Shown here piece after piece: positions 1 to 7,701 of a stretch of DNA of 41,006 nt; the stretch's first letter is position 1; each line of letters starts with the position of its first letter. Below the pieces are notes generated by a model. It worked only from the letters and a program-made list of their open reading frames with translations. It ran no database searches and was not told the origin of the DNA. The translations under genes and the position numbers were made by a program. The DNA is from an uncultured Veillonellaceae bacterium. Lineage in GTDB: Bacteria; Bacillota; Negativicutes; Selenomonadales; Selenomonadaceae. The stretch covers positions 1 through 41,006 of the forward strand of contig CACYDT010000095.1 of the NCBI GenBank assembly GCA_902773295.1, written 5' to 3'.

Positions 1-100
1 CTTTTCGCGGGCATCGAACCCGCTCAAAGCACCCGCCTTATATCCCCAGACCTAAAGGACGGGGTTTTACGGCGGTCTGGATAACACAGTTGCGCTGTGA
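1..100. mobile_element. possible IS200/IS605-type element end (structured)
   Basis: Seen: a C4/G4 hairpin with a TAAA loop at 44-64, a 7-base inverted repeat CCAGACC (46-52) / GGTCTGG (74-80), and CACAG/CTGTG (85-89/95-99). The TAAA-loop hairpin has the same design as the perfect one at 24067-24088. A plus-strand frame is open from base 1 to a TAA at 82-84 and could be the last codons of a TnpB-like gene outside the window, but no motif proves it. Inference: the right end of an IS200/IS605-family or related palindrome-ended element, lying just past the 3' end of the hydrogenase operon. It could equally be a terminator region of the hyp operon. Confidence 0.3.
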
Positions 101-121
101 AAGCCATACCCCCTGTCCATA

Positions 122-1126
122 TCAGCAGATCCGCGGCACGAGATTCCCCAGGGGCATATCCACGACGCGAATACCGCCAATGCCGGTTTTGAGGCCCACC
201 TGCCCCGGAGCATCGGAGACCACCTCCCCAATGGTGCGCGCCTCCCTGCCATAGGGATTCATCCGCATGGCCGCGAGGACCGCTTCCTCCTTTTCCGTGG
301 GAACAAATGCCACGACTTTTCCCTCATTGGCAAGCTCCAACGGGTCAAAGCCAAGGATATCGCAGATTCCCCGGACCTCCGGGCGGATGGGAAGGGCATC
401 CTCGTGGATGAGAATCCCCACCCGGGAAGCAACCGCAATCTCATTGAGAACAGCCGCCACCCCGCCACGGGTCGGGTCGCGCAGCGCAGGAATATCCGGT
501 GCGGCCCGCAACATTGATGCCACGAGCTTGTTCAGCGGAGCACAGTCCGTCCGCAAAAAAGAAGGAAGTTCCAGCCCGTGGCGCCCTGCCAGAATCACAG
601 CGGCATGGTCACCGATATAACCGGAAAGAATGACCTTCATGCCCGGGCGAACTTCCCCGGGAGAAATCCGCACTCCCGGGATGAGATCCCCGATTCCCGC
701 CGTATTGATGAAAATGCCATCGGCCTTTCCTTTCTCCACGACCTTCGTATCGCCGGTGACGACAGAAACCCCTGCCTCTTCCGCCATCTGGCGCATCGTG
801 TGAACGATGGTCCTGAACTCAGAGATACGGAATCCTTCCTCAAGAATGAACCCCACAGAGAGAAACCGCGGAACAGCGCCGGTCATGGCGAGGTCATTCA
901 CCGTGCCGCAAACGGCAAGCTTGCCGATATTCCCCCCGGGGAAAGAATGGGGATCCACCACATAGGAATCCGTCGTAAACGCCAGCTGCCCACTCATGCT
1001 GACCGCTGCCCCATCATGAAGCTTGTTCAGGAAAGAATTCCCGAACTCCGGCAATATGACCGAATCCATAAGCTCGCGGCTCATCTTCCCGCCTGCCCCA
1101 TGGGCGAGGGTAATGTGGTCCCTCAT
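122..1126 (-). CDS. hypE: hydrogenase maturation protein HypE
   Basis: Cytoplasmic PurM/AIR-synthetase-like enzyme. It takes the carbamoyl group made by HypF onto its C-terminal Cys and dehydrates it to a thiocyanate, the cyanide donor for the NiFe centre. The 334-residue product begins MRDHITLAHGAGGKMSRELM, the usual HypE start, and ends in the diagnostic PRIC with the terminal Cys. The Gly/Asp-rich ATP-site stretch (FTTDSYVVDPHSFPGGNIG) is present. I chose the ATG at 1126 because HypE homology starts there and GGGAGGA lies just upstream; the frame stays open further upstream but reads as nonsense over hypD. Last gene of the hyp operon, 28 bases after hypD. Its partner hypF is not seen here. 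Confidence 0.97.
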   Translation of the reverse strand: MRDHITLAHGAGGKMSRELMDSVILPEFGNSFLNKLHDGAAVSMSGQLAFTTDSYVVDPHSFPGGNIGKLAVCGTVNDLAMTGAVPRFLSVGFILEEGFRISEFRTIVHTMRQMAEEAGVSVVTGDTKVVEKGKADGIFINTAGIGDLIPGVRISPGEVRPGMKVILSGYIGDHAAVILAGRHGLELPSFLRTDCAPLNKLVASMLRAAPDIPALRDPTRGGVAAVLNEIAVASRVGILIHEDALPIRPEVRGICDILGFDPLELANEGKVVAFVPTEKEEAVLAAMRMNPYGREARTIGEVVSDAPGQVGLKTGIGGIRVVDMPLGNLVPRIC

Positions 1127-1154
1127 CACAGCATCCTCCCTCCAAACTTCTTCC

Positions 1155-2255
1155 TCATTGTCCAAACCGGAACTTCCCCTGCCCGTATTTGTACCATGCC
1201 GCGCATACCCCCTCCACAGATACCATGCAGGGACCCACCGCATGCGTCGGCAGGCAGGCCTTGCCAAAAAGAGGGCACTCGCGGGGCGTCACAATCCCCC
1301 GCAAAACCTCCCCGCAGCGGCAGGCAGATTTCCTCTGCCGCGAAGGCACAACGATGGGAAGAACCGCCTCGATGTCAAAACGTTCCTGCTCCTTCCTCAT
1401 CTGCAATCCGGAGAGCGGGATTGTCCCAATGCCTCTCCATTCCGCATCCACAGGCTCGTAGACATGCTCCAGAATCTCCCTGGAATGCGGGTTGCCCTCC
1501 GTGCGGACGACACTTCCGTACTCGTTCTCAATACGCGCTTCCCCCGCCGTCACCTGACGGCACAAACGGCAGAGCGCGCGAAGAAGCTCCAATGGGCCAA
1601 ACCCCGCCACAACGCCGGGCAGATGATATTCCTCCGCCACAAAGCGGAAGACTTCCGTCCCCGTCACCACCGCCACATGACCGGGAAGGAGAAAGCCGTC
1701 CACATGAACTTCCGGATCGCTCATGAGCATGCGAAGAGCCGGAGGCACGAGTTTCTGGGCGGAAAGCATATAGAGATTCCCGATTCCCTGCCGCCCTGCT
1801 TCCAGCACGGTTGCCGCTGCCGTTGGCGCTGTCGTCTCAAATCCCACGGCCAGGAACACAACCTTCTTGCCCGGATTCTCCCGCGCCACCTGCAAACTGT
1901 CCAGAGGGGAATAGACAATGCGGATATCCGCCCCCGCAGCCTGCTCCTCCCCCAGGCTGGACGACGAGCCGGGAACCTTGAGCATATCGCCAAAAGTCAC
2001 GAGAATGACATCTTCCCGTCTCGCATAGGCAATCGCCCTGTCCATGTAGCTATCCGGTGTCACACATACGGGGCAGCCGGGGCCGGACACGAGCTCCACC
2101 GCCTCCGGCAAGACCTGCCGAAGCCCCGCACGGAAAATGGACACCGTATGCGTTCCGCAGACCTCCATGAAGCGATGCTTCCTCTTCCATCCACGGCTGA
2201 GTCCCGCAATTTCATCCAGAAGCTCCTGTGCGGCCTTTTGTTCCGCTTCTGTCAC
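1155..2255 (-). CDS. hypD: hydrogenase maturation protein HypD
   Basis: Iron-sulfur scaffold on which, with HypC, the Fe(CN)2CO unit of the NiFe site is assembled using cyanide from HypE. Family motifs are visible: MEVCGTHT, SGPGCPVCVTP, VGFETTAPTAA, and a Cys-containing C-terminal region (CRCGEVLRG, ECPLFGKAC, GPCMVS) expected to bind the 4Fe-4S cluster. Start: the frame opens with GTG at 2276, but AGGGGAGG lies inside that extension six to seven bases before a second GTG at 2255 (VTEAEQKAAQELL). I prefer 2255, giving 366 residues; it also clears the end of the upstream gene at 2270. hypE follows after 28 bases, so the genes are probably cotranscribed. Confidence 0.95.
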   Translation of the reverse strand: MTEAEQKAAQELLDEIAGLSRGWKRKHRFMEVCGTHTVSIFRAGLRQVLPEAVELVSGPGCPVCVTPDSYMDRAIAYARREDVILVTFGDMLKVPGSSSSLGEEQAAGADIRIVYSPLDSLQVARENPGKKVVFLAVGFETTAPTAAATVLEAGRQGIGNLYMLSAQKLVPPALRMLMSDPEVHVDGFLLPGHVAVVTGTEVFRFVAEEYHLPGVVAGFGPLELLRALCRLCRQVTAGEARIENEYGSVVRTEGNPHSREILEHVYEPVDAEWRGIGTIPLSGLQMRKEQERFDIEAVLPIVVPSRQRKSACRCGEVLRGIVTPRECPLFGKACLPTHAVGPCMVSVEGVCAAWYKYGQGKFRFGQ

Positions 2256-2269
2256 ATCGATGCCTCCCC

Positions 2270-2902
2270 TCACCACAATCTCTGTTTCAGCTCATCCTGC
2301 AAAACACCCGGATAGTTCCGCTGGATCCTTTCAAGCAGCCTATGCCAGTATTTTTTCACATGCTTCGTGGCGAAATAATCCACATAATACACGATGGGAA
2401 TATGTGCATGTGTCCCAATGTTATCCACGATACGCACTGTGAACCCGCCATCTTCCGACAGGCGTTGGAGCATGATGTTCCCGCACTCGGCATCCCGCAT
2501 GATCACCCTCTCACGGAAAAGCATCTCGCGCAATCTGGAAAGGATATCCTCCGTATCCGGGAACCCCATGCCCCGCTCTGTACTTCCGTTGAAAATTTCC
2601 GCCAACGTCTTGCTCGACTGCCCGTCATAATCCACGACACGCTCGAACACATATCCCATGCCCTTGTCCGTCTCCACCGTGCCATAGTAGGCAGGGAGAA
2701 GCTTTGATGGCAGCCCTCGCCTCCGTCGGCTGCGCCGGTATTCCATTTCCTTCATCAAATCATAATCCGGCATCCGGAAAACAACCTTCACGCACCTGGA
2801 AGAATCCCTGGGATCGATATAGGCTGCCTTGTGGACTCCGTGCCCAAGGAACAAGTCCTCCCGAAGCACCAGAGGCTCCCCTTTCCCTTCCAGCTCCTTC
2901 AT
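2270..2902 (-). CDS. YrbL-family protein (PhoP-network, kinase-like fold)
   Basis: 210 residues resembling the YrbL family, a small family related to protein or aminoglycoside kinases with no settled function. Seen: a basic substrate-loop-like CVKVVF after HKAAYIDPRD, a catalytic-loop-like IMRDAECGNIML (about residues 134-145), and an IVDNIG stretch where kinases carry their metal-binding Asp. The basic run RRSRRRRG is near residue 57. It sits between hypC and hypD, 12 bases from hypC's stop and 14 from the preferred hypD start, so it is cotranscribed with the maturation genes. This is an odd place for YrbL, which in enterobacteria is a PhoP- or BasR-regulated orphan gene. A role in hydrogenase maturation or in sensing metal or acid is inference only. 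Confidence 0.75.
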   Translation of the reverse strand: MKELEGKGEPLVLREDLFLGHGVHKAAYIDPRDSSRCVKVVFRMPDYDLMKEMEYRRSRRRRGLPSKLLPAYYGTVETDKGMGYVFERVVDYDGQSSKTLAEIFNGSTERGMGFPDTEDILSRLREMLFRERVIMRDAECGNIMLQRLSEDGGFTVRIVDNIGTHAHIPIVYYVDYFATKHVKKYWHRLLERIQRNYPGVLQDELKQRLW

Positions 2903-2914
2903 CCCATCACCTCA

Positions 2915-3145
2915 TCATAGCACCGTCCGCGGTGCACCGTTCATCTCCGCCAGCAGGGCATTGGTCTCCTCGGCAGATCTCTCATCCACAATCTGCATGG
3001 CAAACCCCGCATGGACCAGGACGAAATCCCCCACCTTAGCCTCCGGCAGCAGCATGAGGCTCACATCGCGAATCACTCCCGAAAGCTCCACTCTGCCCAA
3101 GGCATCCTTAATCGCAATCACTTTCGCAGGCACTGCAAGGCACAT
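2915..3145 (-). CDS. hypC: hydrogenase assembly chaperone HypC
   Basis: 76-residue HypC/HupF/HybG-family chaperone. It binds HypD during Fe(CN)2CO assembly and carries the iron unit to the hydrogenase large-subunit precursor. The essential N-terminal Cys after the initiator Met is present (MCLAVPAKV). The OB-fold core includes VELSGVIRDVSLMLLPEAKVGDFVLVHAGFA-type family residues. I chose the ATG at 3145: GGAGGG is six bases upstream and Cys2 must follow Met1. An in-frame ATG at 3151 would place Cys at position 4 and touches the ribosome-binding site. The first 31 bases plus the ribosome-binding site lie inside the end of the upstream protease gene, a sign of translational coupling. Confidence 0.95.
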   Translation of the reverse strand: MCLAVPAKVIAIKDALGRVELSGVIRDVSLMLLPEAKVGDFVLVHAGFAMQIVDERSAEETNALLAEMNGAPRTVL

Positions 3146-3716
3146 GTCCATCCCTCCAGCCAATCTCGTTTTTCACTGCTTCCTCTGCCACGACCGTAAG
3201 CTCCGGCGCTGCGGCGCTTTCCTTCGCCGCAGGTGTCACACCCCATGCCGCAAGCTCCTTCAGCGCCATCTCTGCCATCCGCGGCAGGAGATCCTTCATT
3301 CGGGGGCTTAACCCCACTCCTGCTCCCAAGTCCCATGGCTGTGCGCCAATGACCACCACACGGGGAATCTTCCTGCCCGTCACGGAAAGCAGCGCCAATA
3401 CATCCTGAATCCCGACCTCATGGGCAGAAAGCTTATCCTGGAAATGAGCCATGACCTCATCGTCCTCAAACCGGAATACCGTTCCCGGCTCTGCCCCCCC
3501 GTTGATGGAATCAATGACAAGAAGATTCTTTGTCCCCGTCACATACTGAGTGAGCTCGATTCCCAGAGTCCCACCATCCACAAGCCGGACCTCTTCCGGG
3601 AATTCATACCGGGCATCCAGGTATTCCACCACGCGGACGCCAAAGCCCTCGTCCCGCAAAATGACATTGCCCACGCCAAGAACCGTAATATCTGCCGGAT
3701 AAAGCACATCCGCCAT
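3108..3716 (-). CDS. hyaD: hydrogenase maturation protease (HyaD/HupD/HycI family)
   Basis: Nickel-dependent endopeptidase that removes the C-terminal peptide from the large subunit once nickel is inserted. Family landmarks: ITVLGVGNVILRDEGFGVRV with the metal-ligand Glu, then LVDGGTLGIEL, LLVIDSINGG with a metal-ligand Asp, and SAHEVGIQDVLAL with the metal-ligand His. Length 202 residues from the ATG at 3716 (GGAGG upstream); the core ends near residue 160. The remaining tail (about 40 residues) is Ala/Glu-rich and ends CSACESDCD, unusual for the family. The last codons overlap the start of hypC by 38 bases. The start lies just inside the end of the hypB region (hypB stops at 3731). Confidence 0.93.
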   Translation of the reverse strand: MADVLYPADITVLGVGNVILRDEGFGVRVVEYLDARYEFPEEVRLVDGGTLGIELTQYVTGTKNLLVIDSINGGAEPGTVFRFEDDEVMAHFQDKLSAHEVGIQDVLALLSVTGRKIPRVVVIGAQPWDLGAGVGLSPRMKDLLPRMAEMALKELAAWGVTPAAKESAAAPELTVVAEEAVKNEIGWRDGHVPCSACESDCD

Positions 3717-3730
3717 AGTCCCTGCGCCTC

Positions 3731-4390
3731 CTATCTGTTCTGCTTCTCTTCCACCCGCTGCCGCAGCCATTCGCACCACGGCTCAATGCCCTGACCTGTC
3801 GTACAGGAGGTCTCAAGAATCGTCATGCCGGGATGAAGCGCAGAAATATCTTCCCTGGCCGACTCCATGTCGAAATTGCAGTAAGGCAGAATGTCCACCT
3901 TGTTCAGGATGGCAACCGCAGATTCCTTGAAGATCAAAGGATACTTCAAGGGCTTGTCATCCCCCTCGGTGACGGAAAGCACCACGCCCTTGTCATCTTC
4001 CCCAACGTCAAACTCCGCAGGACAGACGAGGTTCCCCACATTTTCCACGATGAGGAGATCCAATGCGGCCAGATCCATCTTCCTTGCCACCTTCTGCACC
4101 ATAGCCGCATCGAGATGGCAACCGCCGCTGGTATTGATCTGGATCACCGGCACATCATGCTTCGCGATGCGATCCGCATCCTTGCTGGTAAAGAGATCGC
4201 CCTCAATCACCGCCATCCTCAGCTCCCCTTTGAGCTTCTCCATGGTCTTTTCCAATACCGATGTCTTGCCGGAACCGGGAGAACCCATGAGATTGATGAC
4301 ATAGACCCCGTTGTCCGCAAACATCGCCCGGTTCTCTGCCGCCATGCGGTCATTTTCCCCCAGAATGTTCTTCCTAACCTGGATTTCCAC
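3731..4390 (-). CDS. hypB: hydrogenase nickel incorporation GTPase HypB
   Basis: SIMIBI-class GTPase that hands nickel to the hydrogenase large subunit with HypA. 219 residues: P-loop GSPGSGKT at 36-43, EGDLFTSKDADR switch region, NTSGGCHLDA with Cys91/His92 and NLVCPAEFD with Cys124 (the G-domain metal site), and NKVDILPY as the guanine-specificity NKxD motif. Odd point: the N-terminal high-affinity nickel motif CxxCGC and any His-rich stretch, known from E. coli and rhizobial HypB, are missing; the protein begins almost at the GTPase domain. A CxxCGC start is found instead on the small protein at 4808-5050. The start is GTG at 4390 with AGGTGG eight bases upstream; hypA ends only 3 bases before it. 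Confidence 0.96.
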   Translation of the reverse strand: MEIQVRKNILGENDRMAAENRAMFADNGVYVINLMGSPGSGKTSVLEKTMEKLKGELRMAVIEGDLFTSKDADRIAKHDVPVIQINTSGGCHLDAAMVQKVARKMDLAALDLLIVENVGNLVCPAEFDVGEDDKGVVLSVTEGDDKPLKYPLIFKESAVAILNKVDILPYCNFDMESAREDISALHPGMTILETSCTTGQGIEPWCEWLRQRVEEKQNR

Positions 4391-4393
4391 CGT

Positions 4394-4735
4394 TCAATCC
4401 ACCTCCAAATACTCCACCTGCATCTCCCTGCCCGAGAGGAGCGTGAGCACGCCATCCTTGCACTCCGGACACCGGAAATCATAATGCCCTATGTGAAACT
4501 CCTTGCCGCATTTGTTGCACTTCCCCTGCAAAGGCACCTTCCTGATCGCAAGCTCTGCCTCCGAAGCCATCGTCCCCTTCGCAATCATATGGAAAGAAAA
4601 TTCCAGGGCATCGGTCTCCACACCGGACATCTCCCCAAGGAGCAGTCCGATCTCCTGAATCTTCTTTGCCCGGTTCTTTTCCGCATAATCAAGGGCAATG
4701 TTCAGGATGCCCTCCGCAATTGCCATTTCATGCAT
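4394..4735 (-). CDS. hypA: hydrogenase nickel incorporation protein HypA
   Basis: 113-residue nickel metallochaperone and zinc protein that docks to HypB and the large-subunit precursor. It begins MHEMAIAEGI; the MHE start supplies the N-terminal nickel ligands (His2 and the main-chain amide), which fixes the ATG at 4735 despite an upstream in-frame ATG at 4762. The zinc site is CNKC at 73-76 and CPEC at 89-92. Three bases separate its stop from hypB. Upstream is a 72-base gap holding a terminator-like hairpin (4771-4800), so hypA opens the maturation half of the operon and may also have its own promoter, which I could not identify. Confidence 0.96.
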   Translation of the reverse strand: MHEMAIAEGILNIALDYAEKNRAKKIQEIGLLLGEMSGVETDALEFSFHMIAKGTMASEAELAIRKVPLQGKCNKCGKEFHIGHYDFRCPECKDGVLTLLSGREMQVEYLEVD

Positions 4736-4770
4736 ATCTGCCTCATCCTTCGCTCCCGGCACCCGTTACG

Positions 4771-4800
4771 AAGAAAAGGACTGCCGCACAGCGGCAGCCC
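4771..4800 (-). terminator. terminator-like hairpin (attenuator) between hydrogenase structural and hyp genes
   Basis: Read on the minus strand: a 10-base-pair stem GGGCTGCCGC / GCGGCAGTCC with one G-U pair, a 3-base loop, followed directly by TTTTCTT. It lies eight bases after the stop of the small HMA-like gene and 36 bases before hypA. It has the form of an intrinsic terminator and would lower transcription into hypA and beyond, or mark a processing point. Confidence 0.65.
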
Positions 4801-4807
4801 TCCATTC

Positions 4808-5050
4808 TTACAGGGATGCTTCAATGTCATGCTTGCCGAGCGCCCCAAGAATATCCATGAGCTTTGTCTTGGCAGGACTATACTCTACCGTCGTCTCACC
4901 ATCATGGACATGAATATGCACATGAAACACCCCCGGCAGTCCCAAAAGGGATTTCTCTACCTCTTTCACATTGGTCTCTGTATAACCTTTCGCCGTGAAA
5001 TGCAGGCGAGCATTGCCATTCATCTCGCCGCAGCCACATTCCTTGCACAC
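4808..5050 (-). CDS. small HMA-like protein with HypB-type CxxCGC start and His-rich strand; putative nickel carrier
   Basis: 80 residues. It starts MCKECGCGEMNG, matching the CxxCGCG nickel-binding N-terminus of classical HypB (E. coli MCTTCGCGEGN). The rest looks like a heavy-metal-associated (ferredoxin-like) fold: KGYTETNVKEVEKSLLGLPGV, a strand HVHIHVHDG with His at 43, 45, 47 and 49, then VEYSPAK and a final helix. The usual GMTCxxC loop of HMA domains is absent. Start: GTG at 5050, GGGGGAA six bases upstream, so Cys is residue 2 as in HypB. It lies between hyaC and hypA in the hydrogenase operon, and the neighbouring HypB lacks this motif. A role in binding or delivering nickel is inferred. 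Confidence 0.85.
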   Translation of the reverse strand: MCKECGCGEMNGNARLHFTAKGYTETNVKEVEKSLLGLPGVFHVHIHVHDGETTVEYSPAKTKLMDILGALGKHDIEASL

Positions 5051-5065
5051 AAATGATTCCCCCCG

Positions 5066-5761
5066 TTACTTCAATGTACCGTCCAGATGCCCTGCGTCCC
5101 TCGGCTCATGCGCCAGGATCTTGCTTCCTGCAAACATGCTGGAAACCTCGCTCTCGCCCTCCATGAACTCTGCGCGGATGACCATGTAGACATGGCCAAA
5201 GGCGAAGAGGAGGATGCCCCATGCCACATAATGATGGATCAGATGAGCCATGTATTCTCCTCCAAGCAAGGGAATGACCCATCCGAAGAGAATGCCGCCA
5301 ATCCCGTTGATGTTCGTCATATAGTAGATGGCAAAGCCGGTCAGCATCTCGATGAACACCAGCACATACAGGAATGTATAGGAACAGCGGGCAAGCGGAT
5401 TCCTGAGGTAGGAGGCATGCTCATGCTTCAAGAACATGTAGTGGAGCATCACATCCACCACATTTCTGTAGAAGTAGCCCTTCCAAACATGCGAGAACAG
5501 GCGATCCCCCGGATTCACAATGAATCCGTAAATCCTCAGGATAAAGGATGCGCTGAAAATGTAGGCTGCGAGAAAGTGGATATTGCGGATATTGTCCACC
5601 ATCATGCCGCTATACGTCGGGTCCACTGCAAAGATGAACCAAGGGTTCGTAATCAGGAGACCGGTAACGAAGAGCGTCAGAATGCAGACAACCATGATCC
5701 AATGAAAGATTCGCAACCAAGGGCTGAAGAGGTAATATATCTTGCGAGTTACTTCTTTCAT
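5066..5761 (-). CDS. hyaC: [NiFe] hydrogenase cytochrome b subunit
   Basis: 231-residue membrane di-haem cytochrome b of the HyaC/HupC family. It anchors the hydrogenase and passes electrons from the small subunit to the quinone pool. Seen: SPWLRIFHWIMVV (His20, first helix), a second helix with NIRNIHFLAAYIF, a third near YTFLYVLVFIEMLTGFAIYYM, and a fourth with MAHLIHHYVAWGILLFAFGHVYMVIR; the His pairs there are the expected haem ligands. Start ATG at 5761 with an AAAGGA ribosome-binding site; 14 bases follow the hyaB stop. The order small-large-cytochrome is that of group 1 membrane-bound uptake hydrogenases. Confidence 0.95.
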   Translation of the reverse strand: MKEVTRKIYYLFSPWLRIFHWIMVVCILTLFVTGLLITNPWFIFAVDPTYSGMMVDNIRNIHFLAAYIFSASFILRIYGFIVNPGDRLFSHVWKGYFYRNVVDVMLHYMFLKHEHASYLRNPLARCSYTFLYVLVFIEMLTGFAIYYMTNINGIGGILFGWVIPLLGGEYMAHLIHHYVAWGILLFAFGHVYMVIRAEFMEGESEVSSMFAGSKILAHEPRDAGHLDGTLK

Positions 5762-5775
5762 AGCACAGTTCCTTT

Positions 5776-7701
5776 CTACTTCTCCACCCTCGTCCCCGAA
5801 TAGGGATCCGTGGTAATGACGGTAATGCGCTCTCCCTTGGCATTATACATATGCGTCGCACAGGCCATGCAGGGATCGAAGGAGCGGATCACCTTGGCAA
5901 TTTCCAACGGCTTATCGGGAATCTGCACATGAGTGTCCATCATGGCAAGTTCATAGGCACCGTATCCTGCCTTCGAATCGCGCGGGCAGGAATTCCACGT
6001 CGTCGGAACCACGCACTGGTAGTTGTTGGTCTTGCCATCTTTGATGTCGATCCAATGGGAGAGCGCACCGCGAGGCGCCTCGTAGATACCGACCCCCTGG
6101 CACTCCTTCGGCCAGTTCTTGGGGTTCCACATCTCCATGTTCGCGACATTCGTATCACCGGAACGGATGTTGGCAATGAGCTTGTCGAAGAAAAATTTGT
6201 TGATCTCCGCATGGAGCTGGCAATCGAGCGCCCTGACCGCCGTGCGGCCCACCATGGTCGGGAGCCAGGCTTCCGGTGCAAGCCCCAGGAGATTCGAGAC
6301 TGCTGCAATCTGATCCAGCATCATCTTCTCCGCCCAGGTCATGTCAGGCAACAGCCCTTTCTGGGCTTTCGTATAGATGATAATGTAGCGGGCCAAAGGA
6401 CCGACCTCGCAGACCTTCCCCTTCCATTTCGGCGTCTTGAGCCAGGAATACTTCCCTCTTTCGTTGAGGGACTGCCACTCGGTTGCTGTCCCTTCCTTCG
6501 GGCCTGTGAACTTGGGCTCGGTGATGCCCTCCCAAGGATGGATCTCGTCGTTATCGTTCTGGGGATAGTTATACCAGGAATGCTCCACGCTCTCCGTGAA
6601 GACCTTGGGATCCGCCAAATCTTCTGCCGTAATCTCCGTGAACTTCGCATTGGCGGCGCCCTGGCCAAAGTTCTCTACCACGCCGTTGCAGCGGATCAGG
6701 AGGTTCTTGAAGAAGCCGCCGCCTCCCTTGGTACTCGTCCCGGCATACTCCTCTATGGGATAGGCACCATACGCCAGCACGCGGGTCTTGGCAAGGCCGC
6801 CGCCATCCACGCGTCCTGCCTTTACATAAGCGGTGCCCACTGCCAGAAGATCCGGCAGGTAATAGAAATTCACAAGGGTGCGCCCCATGTTGATGGCCCT
6901 GTCCACAATATCCAGACGTGCCGTATTGATGGGAGCATTGCCATCGTCCAGAGAAATGGAACAGGGCATGCCGCCCACCACATAATGGGGATGCGGGTTC
7001 TTGCCGCCAAAAATCACATGAGGCGCCACAAGTTCCCTCTGCTTGTCCAGCATTTCAAGGTAATGAGCCACTGCCAGGAGGTGAACCTCCGGCGGCAGCA
7101 ATTTATAATCCGGATGATCCCACCACTGGGCGGCAAAGATGCCCAGCTGGCCGCTCTCCACAATCGCCTTCACTTTGTCCTTGACGGCAGCGAAATACTG
7201 TGGCGTTGCCGCAGGGAAGTCATGGGGATACGCTTCCGTCTCCAGACCGGAAGACGGCCCTTTCAACGGGAGCCGATAGGCATTCAGGATCGTGGTCTGC
7301 AGATTTGCCGTAGCAACGGGATCTGCCGCGAGGGCATCCACCGGGCTCACCCAATCCAACGCATGCAAATGGTAGAAATGCACCAGATGATCCTGCACCG
7401 TAAGCGTGGCAGCCATGATATTGCGGATGTAGTTCGCATTCTTGGGAATCTTGATGCTCAAGGCATCCTCCACCGCCCGCACCGATGCCAGAGCATGCGC
7501 CGTGGTGCAGACACCGCAGATGCGCTGGATATAGGCCCAGACATCCCGCGGATCCCGATCCTTCATGATGAGTTCCAGCCCACGCCAGGCCGTGCCGCTG
7601 GAAAGGGCATCCGTCACCTTGCCGGAGCCTTCATCCACCTGCACTTCAACACGCAGATGGCCTTCAATTCTCGTAATCGGATCTACTACTACATGTCTCA
7701 T
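5776..7701 (-). CDS. hyaB: [NiFe] hydrogenase large subunit (catalytic)
   Basis: 641-residue large subunit that oxidises H2 at the NiFe(CN)2CO centre. Metal ligands: RICGVCTTAH with Cys62/Cys65 near the N-terminus and DPCMACATH with Cys611/Cys614 near the C-terminus; all Cys, no selenocysteine. DPITRIEGHLRVEV opens the protein as in group 1 enzymes. The maturation protease should cut after His617, releasing a 24-residue tail (MYNAKGERITV...), somewhat longer than the roughly 15 residues common in the family. ATG at 7701 overlaps the hyaA stop by four bases (ATGA), so the two subunits are translationally coupled. No signal peptide: it is exported piggy-back on the Tat signal of the small subunit. 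Confidence 0.98.
   Translation of the reverse strand: MRHVVVDPITRIEGHLRVEVQVDEGSGKVTDALSSGTAWRGLELIMKDRDPRDVWAYIQRICGVCTTAHALASVRAVEDALSIKIPKNANYIRNIMAATLTVQDHLVHFYHLHALDWVSPVDALAADPVATANLQTTILNAYRLPLKGPSSGLETEAYPHDFPAATPQYFAAVKDKVKAIVESGQLGIFAAQWWDHPDYKLLPPEVHLLAVAHYLEMLDKQRELVAPHVIFGGKNPHPHYVVGGMPCSISLDDGNAPINTARLDIVDRAINMGRTLVNFYYLPDLLAVGTAYVKAGRVDGGGLAKTRVLAYGAYPIEEYAGTSTKGGGGFFKNLLIRCNGVVENFGQGAANAKFTEITAEDLADPKVFTESVEHSWYNYPQNDNDEIHPWEGITEPKFTGPKEGTATEWQSLNERGKYSWLKTPKWKGKVCEVGPLARYIIIYTKAQKGLLPDMTWAEKMMLDQIAAVSNLLGLAPEAWLPTMVGRTAVRALDCQLHAEINKFFFDKLIANIRSGDTNVANMEMWNPKNWPKECQGVGIYEAPRGALSHWIDIKDGKTNNYQCVVPTTWNSCPRDSKAGYGAYELAMMDTHVQIPDKPLEIAKVIRSFDPCMACATHMYNAKGERITVITTDPYSGTRVEK

Noticed and set aside
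5776..7701. Possible selenocysteine (NiFeSe) hydrogenase
   Set aside because: The C-terminal motif is DPCMACATH with Cys codons; no in-frame TGA occurs there.
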